The notes beneath the pieces were generated by a model that saw only the letters and a list, made by a program, of their open reading frames with translations, ran no database searches and was not told the DNA's origin. Shown here in pieces: positions 18,029 through 27,300 of a DNA stretch of 64,000 nucleotides (positions within the stretch are counted from its first letter, which is position 1; each line of letters opens with the position of its first letter). The DNA comes from Endozoicomonas sp. 8E. Lineage in GTDB: Bacteria; Pseudomonadota; Gammaproteobacteria; Pseudomonadales; Endozoicomonadaceae. The translations under genes and the position numbers were made by a program. The stretch covers positions 2,487,697 through 2,551,696 of the forward strand of contig NZ_CP120717.1 of assembly GCF_032883915.1 (NCBI RefSeq), given 5' to 3'.

Positions 18029-18230
18029 TATTTTTAAAAGTCTGAAAACTATTACTTGGTCGCTGTCTTTCTTTTTATCTAAAAAAGTGAGTCGCTTTTA
18101 TCAGCTATCAAAAAAGTAGGAAATTAAAATTTTTGACGTTTTTTATCTTTGTATGAAGTGTTTTTATCAAACCATGGAAACTAATTTTATTTTGTCGTTT
18201 TTTAAATATCTCAGTTTTGAAATTTATTTT

Positions 18231-18385
18231 GTCAATTAAGTAACACTTTTTATCTTGCTGGAAAATTTTATGCGACAGTAATTCGTCACTATAAAATGAC
18301 ACTGTCAAATAACTTTCTTTTTATTTTTCAATAAAACGACGTTTGATGTATTTTTTTGAGAGTGATTTTGACTCTGTCAAAAAAG
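18231..18385. promoter_or_regulatory. Cluster of GTCA(A)-type motifs upstream of fleN, possible FleQ sites
   Basis: GTCAATTAAG (18231), the palindromic GTCACTATAAAATGAC (18285-18300), GTCAAATAAC (18304) and GTCAAAAAAG (18376) occur within 155 bases of AT-rich DNA. They resemble halves of the published Pseudomonas FleQ box, a GTCA...TGAC palindrome with an AT core. Their position 135-290 bases upstream of a sigma-54 promoter fits an enhancer. This is a motif match by eye only. Confidence 0.4.
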
Positions 18386-18520
18386 TAACATGACGGAAAT
18401 TCGACTGGTAAGAATAAATATCAATAAAAACAATGGGTTATAATCTTTCGTCTGGGGCGGGTCAAAATGATGTCGCGTCAGCTATATGACCGTGACTGAA
18501 AAACAGGCGTTTTAAAAAAT

Positions 18521-18536
18521 TGGCACGGCTCTTGTT
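18521..18536 (+). promoter_or_regulatory. Sigma-54 (-24/-12) promoter for fleN-fliA
   Basis: TGGCACGGCTCTTGTT matches the RpoN consensus (TGGCACG, four bases, TTGC followed by A/T), with one change in the -12 element (TTGT). It is 85 bases upstream of the fleN ATG. The presence of the RpoN activator FleQ one gene upstream supports it. Confidence 0.75.
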
Positions 18537-18621
18537 ATTAATAAAGTACAGGCAGTAAAAAAGAAAAAACGTTTTTGATTCCAGATCTTATGCAGTAATC
18601 ACTGAAAAGAAGCTGAAAGCC

Positions 18622-19431
18622 ATGAACTCATCAACAAAACAGATTATTGCAGTTGCGGGGTGTAAGGGTGGAGTAGGTAAAACATTAGTTGCAGTTAATC
18701 TCGCACTGGCGCTTACAAACAACGGTAGACGTGTGGTTTTAATGGATGGAAACCTGGCTGTCCCCGATGTTGGAATAAGTCTTGGTCTCGAGAAGAAGCT
18801 GGATATGTCCCACTTCGATGCCAACGACTCTTTTTCCACTTTTATTCAGGATGGGCCCTCGGGTCTGAAGGTGTTGTCGCCAAGAGGAGAACCTATCTGG
18901 AGGGAGACCGTAGAAACCGGTCATGCTGTCCGAATGATAGAAAGCCTTGAGGCATTGGCTCCCACTCTTGATACCCTTGTCATCGATACCGCACCTGGAT
19001 TAGCTCCGGACAATGTAGCTCTTATTCAGGCTGCGGGAGAAATTCTCATCGTCATTAATCAGGAAGTTGTGTCACTGCTGGATGCTGTGAGAATGATCCG
19101 TGTGCTTTACCGAATATACGGTGTTCGTCGTTTTGGAGTGATTGTGAACGCCGTTAATAACCGTCGGTATGGATCGAACCAGTTCGAAAGGTTGCAATCC
19201 TATCTGAATGATGAAGTAGAAATTATTCTCCGTTATCTGGGGGCGATTCCATTCGACAAGGCCGTCGCAGAATCACTCAACCGTCAGCAGGTACTTCTGC
19301 AGGTAAATCCGGATTGCCGGGCTTCGAAAGCCATTTTGCGTATTGCACATCAGATGATGGCGATACCAGTAACGCCGCCAAGAGGTCGTATCGAATTCTT
19401 CTTACCAACAAGAATAATGGAGAGGGTATAA
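18622..19431 (+). CDS. fleN: FleN/FlhG, MinD-like flagellar number regulator
   Basis: A 269-residue P-loop ATPase of the MinD/ParA family. The deviant Walker A is CKGGVGKT (residues 14-21), followed by VLMDGNLAVPDVGISLGL and the VIDTAPGL switch. The length and C-terminal part fit FleN/FlhG, which limits flagellar number and antagonises FleQ. It lies two bases before fliA, as in Pseudomonas, but the usual upstream flhF is absent; instead there is ~600 bases of AT-rich non-coding DNA ending in a sigma-54 promoter. Confidence 0.92.
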   Translation: MNSSTKQIIAVAGCKGGVGKTLVAVNLALALTNNGRRVVLMDGNLAVPDVGISLGLEKKLDMSHFDANDSFSTFIQDGPSGLKVLSPRGEPIWRETVETGHAVRMIESLEALAPTLDTLVIDTAPGLAPDNVALIQAAGEILIVINQEVVSLLDAVRMIRVLYRIYGVRRFGVIVNAVNNRRYGSNQFERLQSYLNDEVEIILRYLGAIPFDKAVAESLNRQQVLLQVNPDCRASKAILRIAHQMMAIPVTPPRGRIEFFLPTRIMERV

Positions 19432-19433
19432 GC

Positions 19434-20180
19434 ATGGATGCTACAGCACAGGGAGTGCAGGTAACTCAAGCCAATCAGGAAAAGAGTCAGAAACTTATTC
19501 AGACCGAAATGGTTGAAACTCATAAGGCTCTGGTAAAAAGAATTGCGAACCACCTGGCCGCCAGGATGCCAGCCAGCGTTCAGATCGATGACCTGGTTCA
19601 ATCAGGCATGATCGGTCTGCTGGAAGCAGCTTCAAAGTACGATGCCAGTAAAGGCGCAAGTTTCGAAACATTTGCGGGCATTCGTATCCGTGGAGCCATG
19701 CTGGATGAAATCCGAAAAGGTGACTGGGGGCCAAGATCGGTTTACAGAAACAGTCGTAAAGTGACTGAGGCGATTCAGAAGGTTGAAGCCCGCCTTGGCA
19801 GAGATGCCAGAGACTTTGAAGTGGCCCAGGAGCTGGAAGTCAATCTGGATGAGTTCTACACCATTCTCAGTGACCTTCGCGGTTGTCGACTGTTCAGTTT
19901 TGAAGAGCTGTTCGACAGCGAAGAGTCCAGAATGCAGGCTCGCTCTGGAGATAGAGGCCCATCGGCCGATATTCAGGAAGAGAAGTTCAAGTATGCCCTG
20001 GTAGAAGCTTTAGAGAAGTTGCCCGAGCGGGAAAAGCTGGTCCTGATGCTTTATTACGATGAGGAGATGAATCTCAAGGAAATTGGTAAGGTTCTGGGCG
20101 TCAGCGAGTCCAGGGTCAGCCAGATTCACTCCCAGGCAGCCGTCAGATTAAGAGCCAAGCTCCATCACTGGTTAGGTTAA
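19434..20180 (+). CDS. fliA: FliA, flagellar sigma-28 factor
   Basis: A 248-residue sigma factor. Region 2 is recognisable in RIANHLAARMP, IDDLVQSGMIGLLEAASKYD and FETFAGIRIRGAMLDEIR; region 4 is PEREKLVLMLYYDEEMNLKEIGKVLGVSESRVSQIH. FliA transcribes late flagellar and chemotaxis genes. ATG at 19434 has GGAGAGGG upstream and lies two bases after the fleN stop; a longer in-frame start at 19314 would overlap fleN and is unlikely. The next gene is a rhodanese-like protein rather than cheY, so the usual downstream chemotaxis cluster is missing. Confidence 0.94.
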   Translation: MDATAQGVQVTQANQEKSQKLIQTEMVETHKALVKRIANHLAARMPASVQIDDLVQSGMIGLLEAASKYDASKGASFETFAGIRIRGAMLDEIRKGDWGPRSVYRNSRKVTEAIQKVEARLGRDARDFEVAQELEVNLDEFYTILSDLRGCRLFSFEELFDSEESRMQARSGDRGPSADIQEEKFKYALVEALEKLPEREKLVLMLYYDEEMNLKEIGKVLGVSESRVSQIHSQAAVRLRAKLHHWLG

Positions 20181-20451
20181 ACCACCAGTGTACCCGGGGG
20201 GACTCGTGGGTAGGGTCCCCAAGCTCTAAAGCAAGCATTATTTGTTTCTATCCAAGGTCAGTGCTTCTCCAAGCCCTGTGGCTGGAATGAATGATTTGTA
20301 GAGTAAACGGTATTTTTTCACTCTATATGCTCTCTGGCAGTGAGCAGCAAGCTTTTAGCTTCCTATTATTCCAAGTACGCAGGTCCTTACTCCATATACT
20401 TTTTTATTAAGTAGTTTTTATTAAGTAGTCTTATAACGGACCTGTATTAAT

Positions 20452-20964
20452 ATGAAATGGAATTCTTATCTTGCAGGGTGCTTTCTGGCCCTTACCTCCT
20501 GCTTCCTGTCTGCACAGGAAGCGCCAGTGAATATCAAGAACGTTGTTACCATTAACACTCATCAGGCCAAGCGCCTTCATGAGTTGGGGGCATTATTTAT
20601 AGATGTGAGACCTTATCAACAGTGGGAGTGGGGGCATATTGACCGGTCTCAAAGTCTGGATTTAAGGGCGGGCTTCAGACAGCTGTTCAAGCCTGGCACT
20701 TTGGATAAAAAGACACCTATTGTCATCTACGGAAACAGCACATATCACATGAGGGGGGCGATAGCGAGCTACCTTGCCGCGCTCTGGGGTTACAAGAGAG
20801 TGTTCTTTTTCAGGGATGGCTACTTTTCCTGGTTGGCACTTGATTACCCGGTAACGCTTTATTCAGAGCTGGAAACGGAAGAAGTCATCAGTTGGAAGCC
20901 AGAAAAGCATAAGATAGATGATATGAGTGATTTGCAGACGTTCTCGGCCATGCTGATGGAATAA
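20452..20964 (+). CDS. Periplasmic rhodanese-like domain protein lacking the catalytic cysteine
   Basis: A 170-residue protein with a probable signal peptide (SYLAGCFLALTSCFLSAQ). The single rhodanese-like domain has ALFIDVRPYQQWEWGHIDRS and VFFFRDGYFSWLALDYPV. The active-site loop, normally beginning with Cys, reads IYGNSTYHMRGA, so no sulfur-transfer cysteine is present; the domain may act in binding or regulation. Direct repeats TTTATTAAGTAG lie just upstream. It has its own terminator and no operon partner. Confidence 0.8.
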   Translation: MKWNSYLAGCFLALTSCFLSAQEAPVNIKNVVTINTHQAKRLHELGALFIDVRPYQQWEWGHIDRSQSLDLRAGFRQLFKPGTLDKKTPIVIYGNSTYHMRGAIASYLAALWGYKRVFFFRDGYFSWLALDYPVTLYSELETEEVISWKPEKHKIDDMSDLQTFSAMLME

Positions 20965-20974
20965 GTTATTTTAA

Positions 20975-21014
20975 GTTATAAAAAAAAGGCGTCATGTGAC
21001 GCTTTTTTTATAAC
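20975..21014. terminator. Bidirectional terminator between rhodanese gene and convergent unknown gene
   Basis: A palindrome: GTTATAAAAAAA, then a GCGTCA/TGACGC stem, then TTTTTTTATAAC. It has A- and T-runs on both sides of the GC stem, so it should serve both convergent genes. Confidence 0.85.
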
Positions 21015-21051
21015 TTACAGAAACCCATGGAATGTGAGAGCCGGTTGATGT

Positions 21052-23061
21052 CTATAATTTTTTATTCAATATTGTGTCGAATATAACCAGGGGAGCGACA
21101 CCCGCTTGTCTCCCTTCTTCATTTGCTTGAATCATTAAGCCGTAAACCCGTTCATTTCCAGCCACTTTAAACTCCCATAGTGGCATGCCATTATATCTAA
21201 AGCATTTGTAGCCTGTAGCGCCAGTTTCATGCGGCGCATAACGGCCTGTTTCATGAATGCTTTGCATTTTTTTAATGGCGTTATCGGAGATTGTGCTTTT
21301 GATTGCATCTGATGAAGGGTCAAAATAGGCATAAGCAACAATGTTTTTTGAACCCGTTTCTTTACTAGACGGGATAAAGCCTCTTTTGTAAATTGGCCTG
21401 ATGCATTGGTGGTTTAACGGTATATCCTCTTTCCAGGGCCTCGCAGGAAACTCGTCTTTTGGCACAACGATATCCTTAATTTTTTTAGCTATTGCTCCAA
21501 TACTTTGACTTTTTTTGAGACGCTTGTTTTTTTTGATTCGCGTTAAGTCATGATAGAATGATAAAGACGCATGTTCCCAGTTGTCGGGGTAAATAAACGT
21601 CAGCTTAGTGCTTGTATGGCTTGAAATCGCCGCGTCTTCTGCTCTGTCGCATTCATCCATAGATTTTTTGATGTCTACTGGCATCTTCTTTTTCTCGGTT
21701 CTGATTATTTTTTCTAACAGGCGACTAGTGTCTATTTTCTTTCTGTAGGTGAAGTAACGGGTTATTTTTTTCGGTAAAGGCATCAATGCAAGTGTAGAAC
21801 CTAACATGCACAGAAGGTAAAATGTATAGGAAGCTACAGACACTAAATTAAAAAACTTCATAGTAAAGCTGTTGTTGTTTGCTTCTCTCCTGGCTCTGAC
21901 TCTTTCAGCAAGCTCCCTGGCTTCAGTCCGCTTGTGCTCGTTGAGGCATGCTTGACGATCCTTTATGCATTGTTGGAACATTTTTTTTATTTCTACAGGG
22001 CTAAGAATGGCTTGAGATTTTCTAATCTGGGAATTAATGTATTTTCTGTGCTGCAGAATATCTTCTTTTTTGTGATCACTATTAACTTTTAGTGCAGTTG
22101 ATGTCTGTCTTTCTAAATCATCAAATTTACTTTTTAATGATTGTAATAAGCTCACAAATACAGCATTGCGTCCTTTTATTAAGTGGTCCAGTTCTTCAGC
22201 ATAGGCTTTGTAATCTCCCGATTCCTTCTGATACATGAAGATTTCTTTTAATGCCGTATCATAGCTATCGAGTTCATCAAACAGATTTCTCATACAGCGG
22301 TTTAGAGGAAAGAACTCATACTTCTTTAGAACAGTGAGTTGTTTCTCATCAAAAACAAGCATTCCGAAATCATTGTTGTTTATATGGATGTAGATGTTAG
22401 TCTGTTGCAGAATCTTTTTTAACTGTAATGTCTTGGACTCCAAACGAACAAGGTCTTTATATTTTTTCATTACAGGAACCGATTCAGGGTTCTGAATACC
22501 AAGCACTATGCCAGTCTCATCTGATTTTTTATAAACTCCGGTCATTCTATTCTCTGGACCGATCTGCTCCATCAGACTTGGTTTGTGACAGAATTGAGAC
22601 TTACTTTCTCTTTTAGGCGTTGATCTTTTTTTGAGAATTATTTCTTTGGGGGCTGAGCACTCATCTGCCTGGCACTCTGTCTGCGCATCATCTTTTCGGC
22701 CTGTTTTCTCTAATTTTGTGACCCACTCTGGAAAGCCAGCTTTTGGGCAAGTGCTGAGTTCAGCTTTTGCCGGGGAAGCCACGCTGCAAATGTTACTTTT
22801 TCCATTGCTTTGTGCATACACAGACTGAACGCCTGAAAAAAGACCAAGAACAAAAACGAAGCGCTCTGTTATCGACATATCAGAAAAATTTTTACCACGG
22901 ATTGCAGTCGTTTGTTTCTTTCTGGTTTCTTGGGGAAGGGTGTTTTTTCTTACTTCCCGTCGAGCCCATTGTTTTTTCTTACCCAGTTTTGTGGATTGTT
23001 CTGGTACAGAGCCAGATCGTCCATGGATTAAGGTGCTGTGACTGGAAACAGGGAGTGACAT
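21052..23061 (-). CDS. Large unknown protein with signal-anchor, coiled-coil and membrane segment
   Basis: A 669-residue protein not recognised as a family. A basic N-terminal ~60 residues precede a hydrophobic segment (RFVFVLGLFSGVQSVYAQS). Residues ~220-400 are charged and probably coiled-coil, and a membrane segment follows (FFNLVSVASYTFYLLCMLGS). The last ~100 residues form a compact domain ending YNGMPLWEFKVAGNERVYGL and VAPLVIFDTILNKKL, which faintly recalls RelE/HigB-type folds, but this is speculative. ATG at 23061 has AAGGAG seven bases upstream; an ATG at 23100 is less likely. The AT-rich, Lys-rich composition differs from neighbouring core genes and suggests acquisition. Confidence 0.72.
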   Translation of the reverse strand: MSLPVSSHSTLIHGRSGSVPEQSTKLGKKKQWARREVRKNTLPQETRKKQTTAIRGKNFSDMSITERFVFVLGLFSGVQSVYAQSNGKSNICSVASPAKAELSTCPKAGFPEWVTKLEKTGRKDDAQTECQADECSAPKEIILKKRSTPKRESKSQFCHKPSLMEQIGPENRMTGVYKKSDETGIVLGIQNPESVPVMKKYKDLVRLESKTLQLKKILQQTNIYIHINNNDFGMLVFDEKQLTVLKKYEFFPLNRCMRNLFDELDSYDTALKEIFMYQKESGDYKAYAEELDHLIKGRNAVFVSLLQSLKSKFDDLERQTSTALKVNSDHKKEDILQHRKYINSQIRKSQAILSPVEIKKMFQQCIKDRQACLNEHKRTEARELAERVRARREANNNSFTMKFFNLVSVASYTFYLLCMLGSTLALMPLPKKITRYFTYRKKIDTSRLLEKIIRTEKKKMPVDIKKSMDECDRAEDAAISSHTSTKLTFIYPDNWEHASLSFYHDLTRIKKNKRLKKSQSIGAIAKKIKDIVVPKDEFPARPWKEDIPLNHQCIRPIYKRGFIPSSKETGSKNIVAYAYFDPSSDAIKSTISDNAIKKMQSIHETGRYAPHETGATGYKCFRYNGMPLWEFKVAGNERVYGLMIQANEEGRQAGVAPLVIFDTILNKKL

Positions 23062-23338
23062 CGTAATTCTCCTTAATGTGTCTATGTCGGGTCTGGCCAA
23101 ACAAGAAAGTTTTGACTGATGAAGATATAGACTGGCTTATTCCAGTAAAGTTCCTTTGTTTGATTCTTTTTTTAATGAGTGATCCTGAACGTCAGTTCAT
23201 GAAAAACAGAGGCTATCTATCTGCCTAATCTGCAACGATAATCAAACGATTACCTGTTTTTCGTTTTCATGAGGACAGACTCCAGTATTTCCCTGCCGGA
23301 ACTCCGGAGCCTGTGTGAGGACAGTACCAGTGGCGGAG

Positions 23339-23932
23339 CTACTCCCAACCTGGCACACCGGTCATGTCAGGCAGCTTATGGGCAATACCCTTGTGACACT
23401 GAATGCAGGTTTCACCGTTTTTCTCGGCAGCGGTATGGTTTTTGACCGCTAAAAGTGATTGTTCAGACAGTTCCATAGATTGCTGGGTATGGCAGTTTCG
23501 ACACTCCTGAGAATCGTTGGCTTTCATGCGTGCCCATTCCCGTTCAGCCATTGTCTTTCGATGAGCTTCAAACTTCTCCGGGGTGTCTACCTTGCCCGTT
23601 AAGTGAGCAAAGACTTCTCTGCTGGCCTGCACCTTGCGGATCATTTTCGGTAAAAATTCTTTGGGCAGGTGGCAGCTGGCGCAGTCAGCCTGAACTCCGG
23701 AGGCATTGCTGAAGTGAACACTCTGCTGGTATTCCGGTACCACATCATTGGTATGGCAGCTGGAACAGAATTCCAGGGTGCTGGTGTATTCCATCGTCGC
23801 ATTATAAGTGCCATGCAGGACCAGGGCACCAATAAAGCCAATCACCAGTAAGAGGCCGGCAGAGAGTTTGGCACTGGGTCGGCGCAGAAACTGCCAGAAG
23901 GCTTTAAAAAGGATTAGTACCTTGTTTTTCAT
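23339..23932 (-). CDS. napC: NapC, tetrahaem membrane-anchored quinol dehydrogenase
   Basis: NapC passes electrons from the quinol pool to NapB/NapA in the periplasm. An N-terminal membrane anchor (LSAGLLLVIGFIGALVLHGTY) is followed by four CxxCH haem sites: CSSCH, CASCH, CRNCH and CIQCH. The 197-residue length is typical. It is the last gene of napFDABC. Its haems need the Ccm system encoded at 32858-40105. Confidence 0.95.
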   Translation of the reverse strand: MKNKVLILFKAFWQFLRRPSAKLSAGLLLVIGFIGALVLHGTYNATMEYTSTLEFCSSCHTNDVVPEYQQSVHFSNASGVQADCASCHLPKEFLPKMIRKVQASREVFAHLTGKVDTPEKFEAHRKTMAEREWARMKANDSQECRNCHTQQSMELSEQSLLAVKNHTAAEKNGETCIQCHKGIAHKLPDMTGVPGWE

Positions 23933-23947
23933 CGTTTCTTCCTTAAA

Positions 23948-24400
23948 TCACTGTTTTTTCAGAGATTCAACAGGTTCGAAGGTGTTTTTCTTCAAAGGCC
24001 TGGCATCTTTCTGCGGAACATGACAGGTCAGGCAGAAATAGCGGTTGGGAGCCACATCGGCGAGCTGCTCACCCTCACGGTTTTTATAATGGGAAACGGC
24101 GATCCTGGTAGCGCCCCATTTATCCGCATTTTTCATGCTGTGGCAGCGCAGGCAGCTATTGGCATTCTTGTCGACCTGATAGCGATCAACAGAGTGAGGA
24201 ATCAGGGGGGGCATATCCACAAAATCACGTCCCATGGCAGGGCCTTGATAGTCCTGCTTCATGTATTCAGCCTCTGGCTCGACACTGACTTCCTGTTTTC
24301 TGAGTGACTCCAGTCCACCCATTTCGTTGCTGTTGACCCTTTCTGCCAGGGTGGGCAGGCTGATGGTCAATGCCAATAAGGCACTTATTAATTTGTTCAT
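23948..24400 (-). CDS. napB: NapB, dihaem cytochrome subunit of periplasmic nitrate reductase
   Basis: A periplasmic electron-transfer subunit with a signal peptide (MNKLISALLALTISLPTLA) and two haem sites, CLRCH and CLTCH, plus distal His ligands (e.g. IPHSVDRYQV). ATG at 24400 puts the signal peptide at the very N-terminus and is preferred over 24436. It sits 15 bases before napC, and 52 bases after the napA stop on the coding strand. Confidence 0.95.
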   Translation of the reverse strand: MNKLISALLALTISLPTLAERVNSNEMGGLESLRKQEVSVEPEAEYMKQDYQGPAMGRDFVDMPPLIPHSVDRYQVDKNANSCLRCHSMKNADKWGATRIAVSHYKNREGEQLADVAPNRYFCLTCHVPQKDARPLKKNTFEPVESLKKQ

Positions 24401-24452
24401 GGGTTTGTATCCCGTTTTTAAGCAATGCAGTGACACTTTCTGCTTCCCGTTC

Positions 24453-26957
24453 TCAGACTTTGGAAACCCTTACAGCGGTTTTCTTGAAGTCGGTCTCTTT
24501 TGAGAGTGGATCGGTAGCGTCCAGGACCAGCTTGTTGGTCAGCTGGCTGGCATCAAAGAACGGCATAAAGGTCAGTCCCTTCGGCGGACGGTTACGACCC
24601 TTGGTTTCAACCCGGGTTCGCACTTCGCCATAACGGGAAGTCACTTTGATCTCATCACCTCGACGCAGTCCCCTTTCTGCAGCATCGTCAGGATGCATAA
24701 ACAGCTGGGCATCAGGGTAAGCACGGTAGAGTTCGGGAACCCGACGGGTCATTGAGCCAGAGTGCCAATGCTCAAGAACACGACCGGTGGACAACCAAAG
24801 GTCGAACTCTTGGTCCGGAGCGTCATGGGGCGGTTCGTAGGGCAGGGCAAAAATCCAGGCTTTGCCATCGGGCTTGCCATAGAAGTCGAAGTCACTGCCC
24901 GCTTTGGCATAAGGGTCAGAGCCTTCCCTGAAGCGCCAGCGGGTTTCCTGACCATCCACCACAGGCCAGCGCAAGCCGCGCTCCTGGTGATAACGCTCAA
25001 AGTCCGCCAGATCGTGTGCTTTGCCACGACCGAAAGTGGCGTATTCTTCAAACAGACCCTTCTGGACATAAAAACCCAAAGCACGAGCATCGTCGTTCAA
25101 TCGGTCTTCAGGAATCTCATCCAGTTTGAACCGGTCAACCTGTCCGTTGGCATACAGAACATCAAACAGGGTCTTGCCACGATATTCAGGGTGATTCAAC
25201 AGCAGAGCATCTGACCAGACTTCCTCAACCTTGAAACGCCTGGAGAATTCCATCAGCTGCCACAGGTCGGATTTGGCTTCGGCAGGAGCTTTTACCTGCT
25301 GATACCAGAACTGGGTACGACGTTCTGCGTTTCCGTAAGCACCTTCTTTCTCCACCCACATGGCGGTTGGAAGAATCAGATCGGCAATCTGTCCGGTCAG
25401 GGTTGGGTAAGGGTCAGAAACCACGATGAAATTGTCAGGATTTCTGTAACCGGGCAGTGTTTCATGGTTCAGGTTCGGGGCTGTCTGGGCGTTGTTGTTA
25501 CACATGACCCAGTAAGCATTGAGTTTGCCGTCTTTGAGCATCCGGTTTTGCAATACGGCGTGGAAACCCGGTTTGGCAGGAAGGGTTCCTTCAGGCAGTT
25601 TCCAGATTTTTTCGGCATAGTCTCTATGGGCTTTGTTAGCTACAACCATGTCAGCGGGCAGACGGTGAGCAAAAGTACCGACTTCTCTGGCGGTACCACA
25701 GGCAGATGGCTGACCGGTCAGGGAGAATGGACTGTTACCCGGCTGGGAAATCTTTCCGGTCAGCAGGTGCAGGTTGTAGATAATGTTGTTCATCCAGACA
25801 CCACGGGTATGCTGGTTTACACCCATGGTCCAGAGGGACATCACTCTGGTGTCGGGATCAGCATAGAGTTTCGCCAGCTCTTCCAGTTGTGCTTCGCTAA
25901 CGCCAGACAGTTTTGAGACTTTTTCAGCCGTGTATTCGCTGACAAACTCTGCAAAGCCATCAAAGTCGAGAGGTGTTGCGCCACCATTTCCCGGGTTTTT
26001 GGCTTTCTTTTCCAGCTCGTGATCCGGGCGCAGGCCATAGCCAATATCCGTTACACCTTTGCGGAAAACAGTATGCTTCCTGACGAAGTCCTGGTTGACC
26101 TTGCCATTCTGGATGATGTAGTTGGCGATATAGTTACCAATAGCCAGGTCAGACTGAGGAGTGAAGATGATAGGTTGATCGGCCAATTCAAAGGAGCGGT
26201 GTTTAAAGGTAGACATCACCGCGACTTTTACGTGGGGGTTAGACAGACGACGGTCAGCCAGTCTTGACCAGAGTACCGGGTGCATCTCGGCCATGTTGGA
26301 GCCCCAGAGTACAAAAGCATCGGCATGTTCAAAGTCGTCATAACAACCCATGGGCTCGTCAATACCAAAAGTACGCATAAAACCCACAACTGCAGAAGCC
26401 ATGCAGTGCCGTGCATTGGGGTCAATGTGATTCGAGCGGAAGCCGGCTTTCATCAACTTGGAGGCAGCGTAACCTTCCCAGACAGTCCATTGACCAGAGC
26501 CGAACATACCCACGGGAGGCATATCATCGGAGTTACGGGTTTTGGCGATGGCAGCTTTCCATTTTTCCGCCATGATGTCGAAAGCCTGATCCCAGGAGAT
26601 CGGGGTGAAATCGCCGTTCTTGTTGAACTTGCCGTCTTTCATTCTCAACAGCGGTGTTTCAAGACGATCGCTGCCGTACATGATTTTGGCCAGGAAGTAA
26701 CCTTTGATGCAGTTTAAACCTCTGTTGACAGGCGCTTCCGGGTCAGCCTGAGTCGCGACCACACGGCCGTGCTGTGTGCCTACCAGTACAGAGCAGCCAG
26801 TACCACAGAATCGGCAAGGCGCTTTGTCCCACCTGATCGCTGTCTCCTTGCTGCTGGTAATCAGGTTGGTTGCAACAGCGTTCATACTGACGCCCGCTGC
26901 TGCGGCAGTGGCGGCTATGGCACTGCTCTTGATAAAGTCACGGCGGCTTTGTTTCAT
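24453..26957 (-). CDS. napA: NapA, periplasmic nitrate reductase catalytic subunit
   Basis: NapA reduces nitrate to nitrite using a molybdenum bis-MGD cofactor and a [4Fe-4S] cluster. The Tat signal is [20 protein letters not shown]. The cluster cysteines follow in [10 protein letters not shown] and GLNCIKGYF, and the Mo-ligand cysteine is in [10 protein letters not shown]. Its length of 834 residues is standard. It is the third gene of napFDABC, and a hairpin lies in the napD-napA spacer. A decayed copy of its first ~20 codons and leader is found at 30029-30180. Confidence 0.97.
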   Translation of the reverse strand: MKQSRRDFIKSSAIAATAAAAGVSMNAVATNLITSSKETAIRWDKAPCRFCGTGCSVLVGTQHGRVVATQADPEAPVNRGLNCIKGYFLAKIMYGSDRLETPLLRMKDGKFNKNGDFTPISWDQAFDIMAEKWKAAIAKTRNSDDMPPVGMFGSGQWTVWEGYAASKLMKAGFRSNHIDPNARHCMASAVVGFMRTFGIDEPMGCYDDFEHADAFVLWGSNMAEMHPVLWSRLADRRLSNPHVKVAVMSTFKHRSFELADQPIIFTPQSDLAIGNYIANYIIQNGKVNQDFVRKHTVFRKGVTDIGYGLRPDHELEKKAKNPGNGGATPLDFDGFAEFVSEYTAEKVSKLSGVSEAQLEELAKLYADPDTRVMSLWTMGVNQHTRGVWMNNIIYNLHLLTGKISQPGNSPFSLTGQPSACGTAREVGTFAHRLPADMVVANKAHRDYAEKIWKLPEGTLPAKPGFHAVLQNRMLKDGKLNAYWVMCNNNAQTAPNLNHETLPGYRNPDNFIVVSDPYPTLTGQIADLILPTAMWVEKEGAYGNAERRTQFWYQQVKAPAEAKSDLWQLMEFSRRFKVEEVWSDALLLNHPEYRGKTLFDVLYANGQVDRFKLDEIPEDRLNDDARALGFYVQKGLFEEYATFGRGKAHDLADFERYHQERGLRWPVVDGQETRWRFREGSDPYAKAGSDFDFYGKPDGKAWIFALPYEPPHDAPDQEFDLWLSTGRVLEHWHSGSMTRRVPELYRAYPDAQLFMHPDDAAERGLRRGDEIKVTSRYGEVRTRVETKGRNRPPKGLTFMPFFDASQLTNKLVLDATDPLSKETDFKKTAVRVSKV

Positions 26958-26989
26958 GGTTCTTTTCCTGGGTCTTTCAATCTTTTCTC

Positions 26990-27012
26990 AGGGCTGTCTG
27001 GCGACCCTGAAT
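26990..27012 (-). other. Hairpin in the napD-napA spacer
   Basis: TCAGGG and CCCTGA form a 6 bp stem around an 11-base loop upstream of the napA ATG. The decayed copy at 30141-30163 keeps a longer perfect stem in the same place, so the structure may matter for mRNA processing or stability. Confidence 0.45.
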
Positions 27013-27030
27013 AAGGAGTCTTTGTGCTTG

Positions 27031-27300
27031 TTATTCCTGGTGGGTGTACACCAGGGCAGTGGCAATGACGCCATCTACCTGACTGACTCGGGTTATGGTG
27101 TCGACCATGGTGCGTTCGCCGGGCTCTTCTTCAACGGTTACCACCATCTTTCCCGAAGGGTCGGTCATATGAACTTCAACCCCGGGCAGTGCTTGAAGAC
27201 GCTCTTTTACTGCCACCATCCGGTCAGGATGGGTCTGAACCGAGAGTCCGGAAATGCTGTAGTGCAATGCTTCAGCCTCTTGTGGTGTCGGTATGGGCAT
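27031..27300 (-). CDS. napD: NapD, chaperone for NapA maturation
   Basis: An 89-residue ferredoxin-fold protein that binds the NapA Tat signal peptide during cofactor loading. Typical features are the N-terminal HYSISGLSVQTHPDRM and a GVEVHMTDPSGKMVVTVE core. It starts inside the 3' end of napF (29-base overlap) and precedes napA, the standard order. Confidence 0.93.
   Translation of the reverse strand: MPIPTPQEAEALHYSISGLSVQTHPDRMVAVKERLQALPGVEVHMTDPSGKMVVTVEEEPGERTMVDTITRVSQVDGVIATALVYTHQE

Noticed and set aside
18108-18308. 66-codon minus-strand frame upstream of fleN
   Set aside because: The Lys/Phe/Ile-rich product is what AT-rich DNA gives by chance. The region has regulatory motifs for fleN instead.
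20196-20220. GGGGAC/GTCCCC stem after fliA as a terminator
   Set aside because: The stem is short and lacks a T-run on either strand.
21052-21400. C-terminal domain of the large unknown protein as a RelE/HigB toxin
   Set aside because: Only a faint similarity (WEFKVAGNERVYGL), with no antitoxin gene beside it and a membrane-protein context.
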